From the NCBI GenBank assembly GCA_039707465.1, contig CM077643.1, positions 376,085,919 to 376,149,918 of the forward strand: DNA of 64,000 nt, read 5' to 3'. Every line of letters starts with the position of its first letter. Position 1 is the first letter of the stretch. The translations under genes and the position numbers were made by a program. Below, in pieces: positions 45,100-56,587 of this stretch. Under the pieces are notes generated by a model. The model did not search any database and was not told where the DNA came from. It worked only from the letters and a program-made list of their open reading frames with translations. This DNA comes from Rhabdophis nuchalis. Its lineage: Eukaryota > Chordata > Lepidosauria > Squamata > Natricidae.

Positions 45100-45440
45100 T
45101 AGTGGTAAAGGTAATGGAAAAGGTTCCCCTTGCATATATGTGCTAGTTGTTCCTGACTCTAAAGGGTGGTGCTCATCTCCGTTTCAAAGCCGAAGAGTCA
45201 GTGCTGTCCGAAGACATCTCCGTGGTCATGTGGTTGGCATGACTAAATGGCGAAGGTGCACAGAACACTGTTACCTTCTCACCGAAGGTGGTTCCTATTT
45301 TTCTACTTGCATTTTCACATGGTTTCGAACTGCTAGGTTGGCAGAAGCTGGGATAAGTAATGAGAGCTCACTCGGTTATGCGACACTTTGGATTCAAACC
45401 ACCAAATTGCCAACTTTTCTGATCACTGAGCCACCACATT
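45100..45440 (-). mobile_element. tRNA-derived SINE, reversed, ~340 bp
   Basis: On the - strand the head reads GGTGGCTCAGTGATCAGAAA with B-box-like GGTTTGAATCC. The body includes CATGACCACGGAGATGTCTT and GGAGATGAGCACC, and the tail is ACCTTTACC-like (complement of 45108-45132). This is a widespread squamate SINE as I remember it. Its LINE partner is not identified. Confidence 0.7.
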
Positions 45441-45774
45441 CCTTTTTAGTGACTAAGCCCCAATTATGGTTGCTAAGCAAGGACTATGTGTAGTTAGATT
45501 TATATCCTGTTTTGCTTTATGTTCTTTATGTTTTATGCTGTATACTCTGTAGAGCTGAAGGTATCGTTATCCCCCAAACAAATAAGTAGGACTGAGAGAA
45601 AATAGCCCAAAGTCACCCCAGTGAATTACCAAACATGAGAGTGGAGATAAACTTGAGTGTTCTCAGTTCTAGCACAACAATCACTGCCTTGCATAGGATT
45701 AGTATTGTTCAGTATATGTTGATAGTATATGTTGAAACATTAATATACAGGAAAACTTTCAGTGTCACAATCTG

Positions 45775-46041
45775 AATGTTGCTTAACTTCAGAGTTAAGC
45801 AGATTGCACGATAGCTTTTATTTAACATAATAGTTGTATCTTAGATGTTACCCGTTGCTAAGCAATAATGTGACTTGATTTTGGATTATTGTATTCTGTG
45901 AACTTAATGTTGCTTAACTTCAGAGTTAAACAGATTGCACCTTTATAGCTTTTATTCAACATAATAGTTGTATCTTAGATGTTTCCCGTTGCTAAGCAAT
46001 AATGTGACTTGATTTTGGATTATTGTATTCTGTGAACTTAA
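45775..46041. repeat. two-copy tandem duplication, ~131-bp unit
   Basis: AATGTTGCTTAACTTCAGAG starts copy 1 at 45775 and copy 2 at 45906. The units agree except for a 3-base insertion (CCT) and a few substitutions. No coding content. Confidence 0.92.
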
Positions 46042-46645
46042 TTATGTTTTATGCAATAAATATCAAAGAATGTCTTCTCACAATGAGTGAATCCAGTCTA
46101 AGGTTGGGTTCACCTGGCACACTTAACTGGATCTGTTGACTGTACTTGCACAACATACATTAATTTGTTGATTGATTAAATTTAACCTTAGTTACACTTT
46201 TTCATCGTTAATTGTCTTATGCAAATCCAGACTGATTGTAGGCTTATGGGTCAAGCTTTTTGAACAACCCCTCACAATGTGTTAATTCAGCAAACTGCTT
46301 AACTGGATTGTGCAAATTCAGCTTCTATAATTATTTATACCACAGGGTGAACTGTCTCTTCCACAAGAGACAATAACCACGATTAGAATCTTTTGGGCTG
46401 AGTTTCCAGATTTATTCATCATATTTATATACTAGTATAATCAAAGACTGATTTGGGCTGCAAATATCTGGAAGCCAAGTAAGAGGCAGTGAAAATGGAA
46501 ATGAACCAATTGTCCAGCCAGACTGGAAATGTGACTAGATTAATTAATTTTACTTTATTAGAGGGATACATTAACAGAATCTTTCAAATCTGAAAGTATA
46601 CATTTCCTGCCATCACTTTTAACTGGCTGATCCTTCAGATAGGTA

Positions 46646-47104
46646 CAGTGGTACCTCGGACCACGAACGCCTCTCATCACGTCCAATTCGCTTCACGACC
46701 AAACATTTCCCAAAAAATGTGCCCCGGTTCACGAACACCGTTTCGCTGCACGAACGGAAAAGTTCGTAAAAAATGCTCTGCTGCACGAACTCCGCCTCAC
46801 TTCACGAACTCCGCCCTCGCATCACGAACGGAAAAGTTCGTAAAAATGCCCGGATTCACGACCTCCGTTTCGCTTCACGAACCGGAGCCGCGGACATTTT
46901 AAAAACAAGGTCAGAACGGATTAACCGGATTTACATTGAATCCTATGGGAAACTGTGCCTCGCATCACAACCAAAAAACAAGGTCGGAACGGATTAATCG
47001 GATTTACATTGAACCCTATGGGAAATTGTGCCTCGCATCACAACCAAATCGGATCGCGACCAGAGTCATTTCACGAATTAAGTTCGTGATCCGAGGTACC
47101 ACTG
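46646..47104. mobile_element. TA-flanked MITE (Tc1/mariner or pogo type)
   Basis: CAGTGGTACCTCGGACCACG at the left, and the complement (GATCCGAGGTACCACTG) at the right. TA on both sides (46644-46645, 47105-47106). The interior consists of repeated CACGAAC / GTTCGT words and two tandem 'GGTCGGAACGGATTAA' units. No transposase. Confidence 0.87.
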
Positions 47105-47311
47105 TACTTCCAACGTTTCTTTCTTTGACAGTTAAGCCACTGGGGGCTCCTGCCTCTTTTGTCTGATTGTTTCTTAAATATACAGTATCTCTGCCCCTCA
47201 TTCCCCAAGGACAGGTCATCCACACATTCCATTACATCAAGTGGTACTTCTTAAAATTTGTTTCCACTCAGTTCTGACTTGGAACGAAAAAGAAATTAAC
47301 ATATTAACCAT

Positions 47312-50300
47312 CCCTGGGGATGGTTGCTGAACTCGGTGGGAGCGCCAGGGTGGAGGCCGACATCTTCGGCGTCCCTGTGGCGCCTTGCAAAGGCAGAGGG
47401 CCGTTCGTGTGGGCGAGCCCCTGGAGACCAGGAAGCGCAGAAGCCCCGGCCGGGAGAGGAAGGAGTTTACCCCCAGATGCTGTGTCCAGTCGTGGGGAGA
47501 GGCCTTTGAGAACAAGCCGAGACTGGAGAGGAGAATGGTGGTGTCTCCAGTCCCTGGGCTAGGCCAGCCGGGAGGGGGAAGTACGGCTGGCTTTGGCCTT
47601 GCCCTTCTCTCCTGGACACGAGAGGCGTTCTTTTCCAACCGGAGGACAGATTTTCTGCCGGCGCTGATGGTCCCAAGTGTATGATCCTGCCTATAGATCT
47701 TTTAACACTGAAAGCAACCACTAAGATCTTTCGACCTATGGACATTTCTCTAAGACCTTTTTAATCCTTCCTAGGGAAAGATCTGGAACGCTTCAGCTGG
47801 ACTATATCCCTCACTGATGCACTTAATTTAGTAACTGATATTTAACATCTATTTATTACTTTTTAACATCTATTACACCTTAAATGATGGCTAACGATGC
47901 TTTTTAAAATCCTTGACCCATGCTTTTATGTATTTAACTGCTCTACATTGTATCTATATATAATTATTTATTTATTTATTTAATTATTTATCTATATTAT
48001 GTATTCCAAGCTAGACCTGTTACGACTGCGAGAGTCCCCGCTCTCGCAGGTTTGGCCCTCCGCTCTAACGAGGGCCCACCTTGATGAAGGATTTATTAAT
48101 CTGGAGAGGTGGAAGAAGCGTGGTCTTAGGGGTTTTTTAATTCTTAAATTAATGTCTATTTTAGGGGGTACCAGGGAGGGGGGAGGGGATAGACAGGTAG
48201 AGGCGGGTGAGGGAAGAGAGGGCCAGGCCAGCGGGCGACGGAGGGTAGCGGAAGGTTCGGTTAGGAGGGGGGAGACTCAAGTCGTTCCGACAGAGGGCAT
48301 TCCCATCCAAAAGGTCGTGGGGAGAGGCAGATCCGAGGGGAGACAAATGTTATTCTCCCGGTTGGGGGCGCGAAGCCGTTGGCTTCAAACGGTCAAGTGC
48401 CTCAACCCCCGCAGGCTAGGCGGCCAGGGAGTACAGAGCCAGGGCCTGCGGCTGATGTTCTGCAACGCCAGGTCCGTTGCCAACAAAGCCCCCCTCGTTC
48501 ATGACCTTGTGTCAGAGGGGGAGCCGGACCTGGTGGGAATTGCGGAGACGTGGTTGGGCCACGAGGGTGGACTCCCCCTCGTTGAAATGTGCCCACCAGG
48601 TTACCGCGCGTTTCATCAGCCCCGGGCCCTAGGTAGGGGCGGTGGGGTAGCGGTCATTGTAAAGGAAGGTCTTGAACCGAGAGAGACCATTGTGCCACAG
48701 ACTACCGGTTGTGAGTCCCTCTGTGTGAAGTGGGGCCTAGGGAGGCAGTTGGGCTTGCTGGTTGTATACCTGGCTCCCCGCTATGTAGCAGCAGCCCTGC
48801 CCGAGCTCCTCGAGGTGATCGCTACGGTGGCAGTTGAGACCCCCAGACTTTTAGTCATGGGGGACTTTAATCTGCCATCGGTGGGCGAATCATCCGAGGT
48901 GGCTCGGGAGTTCATGGCTTCCATGACGGCCATGGACCTGACCCAACTAATTCAAGGCCCCACTCACGAGGGTGGACATAAACCGGATCTCATCTTTGTC
49001 TCAGGCCAATGGAAGAGTGATCTGGGTATAGGGGATATAGTCATCACACCCTTGTCATGGACAGACCACTCACTTCTCCGGCTCGACTTTCCGACCGCTG
49101 CTCCCCTCCGCGGGGAGGCGGAACCTGAGTCACCAATCTGGTTCCGCCCCAGGCGCCTGATGGACCCGGATGGGTTCCAAACGGCGCTTGGGCCAGTTCC
49201 TGTACCCCTGACCCGCGCCCCGATGGAGGACCTCGTGGCCGCATGGAATATTGCGACCACGGGAGCCTTGGATCGGGTCGCGCCCTTGCGGCCTCTCTTG
49301 CGGCGGCGAAACACCCTGGCTCCTTGGTTCACCGAGGAGCTGCGGGTGATGAAACGCCGCAAGAGATGCCTAGAGGGAAGATGGAGGTCTACCCGTTCTG
49401 AATCTGACCGGACACAGGTAAGAGCCCATTTACGGACTTACATTGTGGCGCTGAGAGCAGCCAAACGCCATCATTGTGCTACTCTCATAGCATCCGCAGA
49501 AAACCGCCCTGCCGCCCTGTTTAGGGTGACCCGCTCCCTCCTTCAACAGAGGGTGCGGGAAGCCCCGTTACAGGGAATTTGTGATTTTTCTGCAGGAGAA
49601 AATCGCTCAGATACAGAACGATCTAGCCCCCATTCATGGCCCAGGGGGATGCCACGAGACAGATCTTGTTTGGGAGGAGTTTGACTCCGTTACTTCCGAG
49701 GATATGGACAGGTTACGTGGGCGACTGCGAGCCACCACATGTTTATTGGACCCGTGTCCCTCCTGGCTTGTACTGGCATCCTGGGAGGTGACACGAGGCT
49801 GGCTCCAAGAGGTTGTCAACGCATCCTTAAGTGAGGGTTCCTTGCCTGCTTCCCTAAAAGAAGCGATGGTGAGGCCCCTCCTTAAGAAGCCCTCTTTGGA
49901 TCCAGCTGTTTTGAACAACTACCGTCCAGTCTCCAACCTTCCCTTTTTGGCGAAGGTTGTTGAGAGTGTGGTGGCACAACAGTTTCCCCGTCACCTGGAG
50001 GAAGTTGATTATCTAGATCCGCGCCAGTCCGGCTTTCGGCCCGGGCATAGCACCGAGACGGCATTGGTCGCGTTGGTTGATGATCTCTGGAGGGCCAGAG
50101 ATGGGGGATGTTCCTCCATCCTGGTCCTATTAGACCTCTCGGCGGCTTTCGATACCATCGACCATGGTATCCTATTGCATCGGCTGGGGGGGTTGGGGGT
50201 GGGAGGCACCGTTCTACGGTGGTTCTCCTCCTACCTCTCTGGCCGATCGCAATTTGTGTTGGCAGGAGGGCAGAGGTCGACCGCGAGACCCCTCGTATGT

Positions 50301-51475
50301 GGGGTGCCTCAGGGGTCGGTCCTCTCGCCCCTCCTGTTCAACACATACATGAAGCCGCTGGGTGAGATCATCCGTGGTTTCGGGGTAGAGTACCACCTGT
50401 ACGCTGATGACACCCAGCTGTACATATCTACCCCAAACCACCCCAACGATGCCGTAGCGGTGATGTGCCAGTGCCTGGAAGCCGTGCGGATCTGGATGGG
50501 AAGTAACGGACTCAGGCTCAACCCGACCAAGACCGAGTGGCTGTGGTTTCCGGCCGCCCGATTCAACCAGCTCACTCCATCGCTGGCCATAGGGGGCGAA
50601 CATCTTGCCCCTGTGGATGGGGTGCGCAATTTGGGTGTCCTCCTGGATGCCCGGCTGTCCATGGAAGATCAAGTGACGGCCGTGGCCAGGAGGGCGTTTT
50701 ACCAGGTTCGCCTGGTTCGCCAATTGCGCCCCCTATTGGATCGGGACGCCCTTCGCACAGTCACTCATGCGCTCGTGACATCCCGACTGGACTATTGCAA
50801 CTCTCTCTACATGGGGCTTCCCTTGAGGTGCACCCGGAGACTTCAGCTGGTCCAGAATGCAGCCGCGCGAGCAATTATGGGGACCGCAAGGTCTACCCAT
50901 GTAACACCGCTCTTGCGCGAGCTGCACTGGCTACCTGTCGTCTTCCGGGTGCGCTTCAAGGTGTTAATTATCATCTTTAAAGCGCTCCATGGCTCGGGAC
51001 CTAGCTATCTGCGGGATCGGATCCTGCCTCATACATCATCACGGCCGATTCGCTCCCACAGAGAGGGACTTCTCCGGGTGCCGTCCACTAGACAGTGTCA
51101 GCGGGCGACACCCAGGGGAAGGGCTCTCTCTGTGGCGGGCCCGGCCCTCTGGAACGACCTTCCCCCCGATATTAGGACGACCACGGACCTCCGCTCCTTC
51201 CGTCTTAAATTAAAAACTTACTTTTTCCGTCTGGCCGGCCTGGGATAGTCCCCCTGTCTAGGGTTTTTATTGGGTAAATTTTAGTTTAGTTAGTTAAATG
51301 GGATTTTAGCACAGGCTGTGTTTAATTTGCTTTTAATTGTTTGTATATTTATTGATGTTTGTATGTTTTTTACTGTTTTTATTCTACCTGTGCACCGCCC
51401 CGAGTCCCCATGGGGAGAGGGTGCGGTTTATAAGTATTATAAATAAAATAATAAAAAATAAATAAAATAAATATT
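47312..51475 (+). mobile_element. near full-length L2-clade LINE
   Basis: About 4.2 kb. It has a GC-rich 5' region (47312-47700), an AT-rich stretch, an endonuclease plus reverse transcriptase ORF2 (48.0-51.25 kb), a 3' UTR with GCACCGCCCCGAGTCCCCAT, and an A/T-rich tail. No separate ORF1 is recognisable in the first 690 bp. The exact 5' start is not certain because no target duplication was found. Confidence 0.85.
47999..51248 (+). pseudogene. L2 ORF2: endonuclease + reverse transcriptase, one 10-bp deletion
   Basis: The first frame (47999-49684) has the APE-type endonuclease from about residue 150: LMFCNARSVANK, IAETWLGHE (catalytic Glu), GRGGGVAVIV, LLVMGDFNLPSV (Asp/Asn), PDLIFVSGQW and SWTDHSLLRLDF (terminal Asp-His). 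The second frame (49581-51248) has reverse transcriptase: NNYRPVSNLPFLAKVVESVV, LLDLSAAFDTIDH, QGSVLSPLLFNTYM, YADDTQLYIS, and the C-terminal SRLDYCNSLYMGLP domain. Compared with the other copies, ten bases are missing at about 49577 ('TAGAGCAGAG'), which shifts the frame between endonuclease and RT. Apart from this the protein is open, so the insertion is young. Confidence 0.92.
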
Positions 51476-51746
51476 GCAAGGAACACATTACCCCCTGTAA
51501 CTTGGATAAATACCAATTTCTTCACACACCTATCTTGCTAAATATAGCCCTATTCAAATAATCAATTTGGCACCTTGCATATCTGCATGTGATATCTGCA
51601 TATTGTAGCATTCGGATATCCTTTGGCACTCTCAAGTATTGATTGTTCTAAGTTTTCTGTTGGTAATACTTTAGACTGTTTTGTGTCTGTGTGTTTTAAT
51701 GAAACTGGAAAAAGATATTTTCAGTGTCATTGAAGAAACTCTTCTG

Positions 51747-53729
51747 TTTCCTGTTCCTGTTCCTGGCGGCGACGGAAGCACCTTGGGGTTCGTCCGCCGT
51801 TTTGTTCTTTTTTCTGCCCCAAACGGGGCGGGGTACCCCTTTTTGGGGGGGACCCTCCGTAGGACCAGCTTGCCTGGACTGGTTCAACCTGGTGGCGGCT
51901 GGGGAACGGTCCTTGTCTTCGGTCTAGGTGGAAGAAGACATGCTGCGGGGGGCTTGGTTCCCTTCACCAACGGAGGATGGTAACAAATAATGGATTTGAA
52001 GAGAGCGGAGCGCTCGGGTCGGATGGCTTTGCCGGGGCTTTGGCTGCGAGGTGGAGAGTAAGTGACTTTAAATTTATTTTTGCTGGCGGCTTGGACTGAG
52101 ACAAATGTGGAGGGGGGTGTTTGCTAAACCCCCCCTCGGATTTACAACAGCGGCGTTTAGAAATGGCTCCTCGATCCGAGGAAGCGGATATTTCTCATCC
52201 GGACGTTTGCGGAACAAGTGAAAGTGCTTCGCGGCTTGTTTCTATACAATGTATCTAAGTCCGGCTTTATTGAAACAATTTTCTTTGTCACTTTCTCCTG
52301 CTGGCTCTCAGACTGGGCAGTGGAAGATGGCTGCCCTTTGTTCCTAAATGATTATTTTTTCATGGAAAATTACCAACATCTCTTTGTGACCTGGACTGTT
52401 TCTCTCTACCAACTGATGAATTTTTGGATTAATTGACTCCTTCCCTAAAGTGCCTTCTTTGTTTTAATATTTGACTGTGAAAATTGCTTCTCTCTCTGGA
52501 CTCTATAATTTGTTACAACTTTGATTTGAACTTTCTTCTCCGGACTTGCTCCAGCGGCCGCACCCAAAAAACGCCATCTTAGTGGCACTGACTTTAACAG
52601 CTCACCATGGCTTCAAAAAAACAACCAGAAAATCCAGGATTGGAAGAAAGGATGACAGCTATGGAAGCAGTGTTACACTCCTTGGTGCTGGAAATTAAAG
52701 AATTAAGAAAGGACCATTGCAGTTCTAAACTTGAGCTTTTAGAAACACAGAAAAAATTGATGGAGAATACACAGAAGACCGAGGAGTTGGAAGTGGGGTT
52801 GGCTGGGGCAAAGGGAGAACTGAAAAATGTTAATAGTGAAATTGGAGATTTGTCTGGTCATATGTCTAGGATGGATTTTGAAAGGATGTCATATTTTTTA
52901 AGATTTCAGAATATTTTGGAGGAAACTGGTGAATGCCTTCCGGATCTCATGAGCACAATTTTAGCAGACTATTTACATAAACCCAAAGATGAGATCAGGG
53001 GGGACATTGATCTAGTTTACAGAATAAATTCAACATATGCCAGGATAAATGAAGTACCCAGAGAGATACATATTAAATTTGTCAGAAGGTCGACTAGGGA
53101 GGGAATTTTGAAGGCGCAGAGAGTGGGTCCGTTAATTTATCAACAAAAGGAAGTCGCTATCTTGAAGCAGATCCCAAAAAAGATTAGGGAGGTGAGGAGG
53201 AAGTACTCCTTCTTATCTAAAAAATTGTTTAATCACGGGATTTGGTTTAAGTGGGTGATGCCAGAAGGGATGTTGGTGTTCTGGGAAGGAGGAAGAGTAA
53301 GGATTAAAACAGTTGCTGAGGCGGAAGCCTTTCTTAAAAAACATTCCTCTATCCTGGGGGAAGATCCAGGGGGGACGGAGGGGGCCACAGCCCCGCCCGC
53401 TGGGGGCCATAAAGGAGAACAAGAAGACACAATTGCCAAGAGACTTAGATCTAAAAAATGACTTTGCTTTTTATTAATACAGTATAACTTTTATCTGGAT
53501 GTTTGTACACGATTGCCAGCATAGAATTTAGAATTTATGATGTATGCATTTGTTTTCACCTTGTAGTACTATTGAAAAATGTATTACCAATGTCTTATTA
53601 AGAAGCCCCGGAGGGACCAACGACCTCGACGTGAAAGCTCTCAAAATATTTTTGTATTTCACCTTACCCCTACCCTACTTTAAAAAATTTGTAAAAACCA
53701 ATAAAACTTTTTCAATATAAAAAAAAAAA
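51747..53729 (+). mobile_element. apparently full-length L1-like ORF1-only element (HAL1-like)
   Basis: An ~860-bp 5' UTR begins GC-rich (CTGGCGGCGACGGAAGCACC). A single 284-codon ORF1 (52607-53461) and a 268-bp 3' UTR with AATAAAACTTTTTC and a 12-A tail follow. Flanks AAGAAACTCTTCTG (51733-51746) and AAGAAACTTCTG (53730-53741) look like a target duplication with a 2-base indel. No reverse transcriptase sequence lies between ORF1 and the tail. The two truncated copies at 6392 and 44206 have the same ORF1-to-tail junction. Confidence 0.85.
52607..53461 (+). CDS. L1-type ORF1 RNA-binding protein, intact
   Basis: 284 residues with an ATG in ACCATGG context. Residues ~12-95 are a charged heptad-like coiled coil (LEERMTAMEAVLHSLVLEIK, then KLELLETQKKLMENTQK), expected to trimerise. 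Residues ~97-185 correspond to the RRM-like domain (YFLRFQNILEETGE; DLVYRINSTYARINEVPREI). Residues ~186-260 are the C-terminal domain (ILKQIPKKIREVRRKYSFLS, MPEGMLVFWEGGRVRIKT). The end is acidic/Gly-rich. L1 ORF1 proteins coat their RNA and chaperone nucleic acids during retrotransposition. Mammalian ORF1p is somewhat longer (about 340). The intact frame suggests recent activity or selection. It stands alone, so reverse transcriptase must come from elsewhere. Confidence 0.9.
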   Translation: MASKKQPENPGLEERMTAMEAVLHSLVLEIKELRKDHCSSKLELLETQKKLMENTQKTEELEVGLAGAKGELKNVNSEIGDLSGHMSRMDFERMSYFLRFQNILEETGECLPDLMSTILADYLHKPKDEIRGDIDLVYRINSTYARINEVPREIHIKFVRRSTREGILKAQRVGPLIYQQKEVAILKQIPKKIREVRRKYSFLSKKLFNHGIWFKWVMPEGMLVFWEGGRVRIKTVAEAEAFLKKHSSILGEDPGGTEGATAPPAGGHKGEQEDTIAKRLRSKK

Positions 53730-54152
53730 AAGAAACTTCTGATTCTGTTTTGTTTCAGTAGGATTGTGGTGAGCTTTGTGGTCTAATTTTGGCTTACTCC
53801 ATAGTTTATAGGACCAGATGAAAAAAATGAACAAAGAGATACAACTCTACCATTGTGGAGAGGATTGGACCTTTCCTTTTGTTTTCCTAAACAAAAGATT
53901 CTGCAAATCTATCACATTTGGAATTGAAGCTACATGCTCAAATCTATATGATGTGGCTAAACTTTTAAATGTAATGGCAACAAATTGTGATCCATTATAT
54001 ATATGTTGTCACAGCTCGTGGTATGCTATGTCCAATAACCATAGTTACAATATACCTAATATTCTTTTGCAATAACCAGTTTGCTAGTTAAATAATTTCT
54101 GGATAACTTGAAAAGTAATCCATTTTCACAGTATTTTATTTATTATGTAGCG

Positions 54153-54287
54153 CAGGGGTCTCCAACCTTTGCAACTTTAAGTCTGAAGGACTTCAGCTCC
54201 CAGACTTCTCCAGCCAGCAAAGCTGGCTGGAGAATTCTGGGAGCTGAAGTCCTTCAGACTTAAAGTTGCAAAGGTTGGAGACCCCTG
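54153..54287. mobile_element. palindromic hAT MITE (135 bp)
   Basis: CAGGGGTCTCCAACCTTTGC to its complement, with perfect duplication ATGTAGCG (54145-54152, 54288-54295). It is nearly identical to 17646-17780, so both moved recently from close sources. Confidence 0.95.
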
Positions 54288-54295
54288 ATGTAGCG

Positions 54296-55186
54296 TGATC
54301 AGGTCAATGCTTGGGCTGATTACGATATATCTGAGAAAATCTACACTGAGCAATCCACATTTCAGTGTTGGAGTTTATGGTAAATCAGTGCAGTTTGATT
54401 CTGGTTTGCCTTTCTGACTTCTTGATTCCTGTGTGAACGTCATGTAGCCTAAAATTGTGACTTGTCATAATGAAGGTTTAATGATGCTGTATCCTTGGAG
54501 AAACACATCTTTATATTTTGAAAGCCCAGAAAAGAGATATCAACTTGAAGAGTGCATAAACTGTATAATCCTTTGCATGTCCTAAGATCACCTCACAAAC
54601 CTCCCTAAGAATTTCATCTTTCTTAGTGGTTTTTGCAATTTGTTGCCACTTGTGTAGGCTCACTTTGTTCTATGCCGTTCATATGAATTTCTCAATCTCA
54701 ATACTCATTGATATTCACCATTTGATTTGTGAGGTATGCTTTGCCTGATTGAAACGGAAGTCAAAGCCATACTGTTGAAGTGCAACAATTATTGTATCTT
54801 AGGTGGAGTCATAATTAATTCTCATTCAGGCATACATTTGTAAGGGTCAGTGAATATGATACATATGCAACAGGCAACCATGACCCATCGTATTCCTGGA
54901 ACAAAAGAGAACACCAAGTTGTCCTTGCAAGCTTTAGTGGATGCTTTTAGAAGTATCATAAAATTTCAAAACAAGTCGTGTACTTAGAGAATTCTTATGT
55001 AATCCTTGTCATATGGTTAAATTCAATGTCAGATGACATCTTTGTCCTCAGATTTGTGTTGTAGTCAGCCAAGTTGAGAATGAATTTTCCCACAATTCTC
55101 TGAGTATCTTTTGGGGATATCAGTTTTGGTATAGCTGCAATTAGCAATGATCACATTCTTATTCTATAGAGCTCCATGGTTTCTTA
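54296..55186. other. non-coding, no recognised feature
   Basis: AT-rich DNA between a MITE and an L2 tail. No coding potential recognised. Confidence 0.5.
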
Positions 55187-55612
55187 AGGTTTAGGTTTAT
55201 TAGTTTTTTATACCGCCCTACTCCCGAAGGACTCAGGGCGGTGTACAGCCAAAGTAAAACAGATATATAAAAGTTAAAAAGCATATTAAACAATTTGGCC
55301 TCTCTAAAAATTAAAAAACTAAACAAACCCTGATTAAAATTAATAAAAATTCATTTTTAAAAATTCATTTTTATGCCCGTCCGGCTTGTTGAAAAAAAAA
55401 GGTTTTGAGAGCACGGCGGAAGGTGCGTAAGTCAGGGATAGTTTTTTATTCTGGGGGAAATTTGTTCCAGAGGACAGGTACTTCCATGGAGAAGGCTGGG
55501 TGTCGCCAGTCGACATTGTTTAGCTGACGGCACCATGAGGAGACCCTCTCTATGGGAACGTACTGGCCGGTGGGAGGCTCTCGGTGGCAGAAGGCGATCT
55601 CGTAAGTACTTA
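55187..55612 (-). mobile_element. L2-clade LINE, 5'-truncated 3' end
   Basis: Same subfamily as 4464-4905. 3' UTR complement TACCGCCCTACTCCCGAAGG, then codons for RPVRSHREGLLMVPSAKQC. About 13 bp are missing near 55498 relative to the sister copy, which breaks the frame. Confidence 0.85.
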
Positions 55613-56341
55613 AATATCTTCATCAGGTGTTGCATGGGGAAATAAAGAAGTTCAGAGCAAACATAATCCAAAGGTCATGTGTGTAAAACTATATTGACCA
55701 CATAGTGTTCTAAATGTAATCCATGTTCTCTTCATCTAGTTCTAGTGCTCATACCAAGCTGAAACATTTAAGTAATATCTTTGCGCTCACATTTGCAGAC
55801 TTTTCCATCAAAAACTCGCTCTGAACCTACTGTGAATTACAGAGAAACAAACATATCAACTGATTGTGACACATCAGTTAAAGAAAGAAAAAAGGATTAC
55901 TCGGATTTATTAGGACAAGTAAGAAAAACAAGTTTCAGGCAGAGAAATCCTCAAGAAGAAGCCTAGATCTGGGTAGTGGAGAATTTTTAAAACCCATGTT
56001 GTATCGTAAACAAAGCCTTGATGAAACAACGATCGCAGATTCTTCACGAAGTTTATGTTCTGTAATGGTGGCACCATCATTAACTCTTGGGAATATACAA
56101 GGAGCAACTGCAAGAATTGAAATGAAGAAGCGGAGAGCACCACCCCTACCAGTAATTCCATCCTTTTCTGTTGGGAAAGCTGAGAGAGAAGAAAAAATGC
56201 CTTTTTTTTCAAGTGCGATTCCTCAAAGTTCATTGCAACAAGAAATAAAAACGAAAAAGAGACGTGCTCCTCTTTCACCAACTCCTAAAATGCCAAGCAG
56301 ATTTGAATTTTACACACATAATAACTGGTGTACTGACAGTG

Positions 56342-56532
56342 GGGTTGCTTATACACACTGTTCTGCAGACGTGGGGTTCTCAACTGTCATTTGTCTGCCA
56401 TTTTGTTTGCCTGGAGAGATTCCTCTTATGGCTGTCGCTGCTGTCTGTATTCCACCTGATGCAAATGTTGGCACAGCGCTCGAACCAATTTCATTGTAAT
56501 TTTATTACAATTTTATTACAATGACAATAAAG

Positions 56533-56586
<54 letters not shown>

Positions 56587-56587
56587 T
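56342..56587 (+). mobile_element. LINE 3' tail inserted in the COBL-like exon
   Basis: Ends with ATTACAATGACAATAAAGAT and an (ATT)n run. Flanked by GTGTACTGACAGTG (56328-56341) and GTGAACTGATAGTG (56588-56601), 12 of 14 matching, read as a target duplication. The same tail type is found reversed at 20037-20130. LINE family not identified. Confidence 0.75.
56531..56587. repeat. (ATT)n microsatellite tail
   Basis: About 18 copies of ATT, the tail of the inserted LINE fragment. Confidence 0.92.

Noticed and set aside
56262..56524. Frame running through the LINE tail in the COBL-like exon as a new gene
   Set aside because: It is the inserted retroelement's 3' end. Its hydrophobic translation is not supported by any start or splice context of its own.
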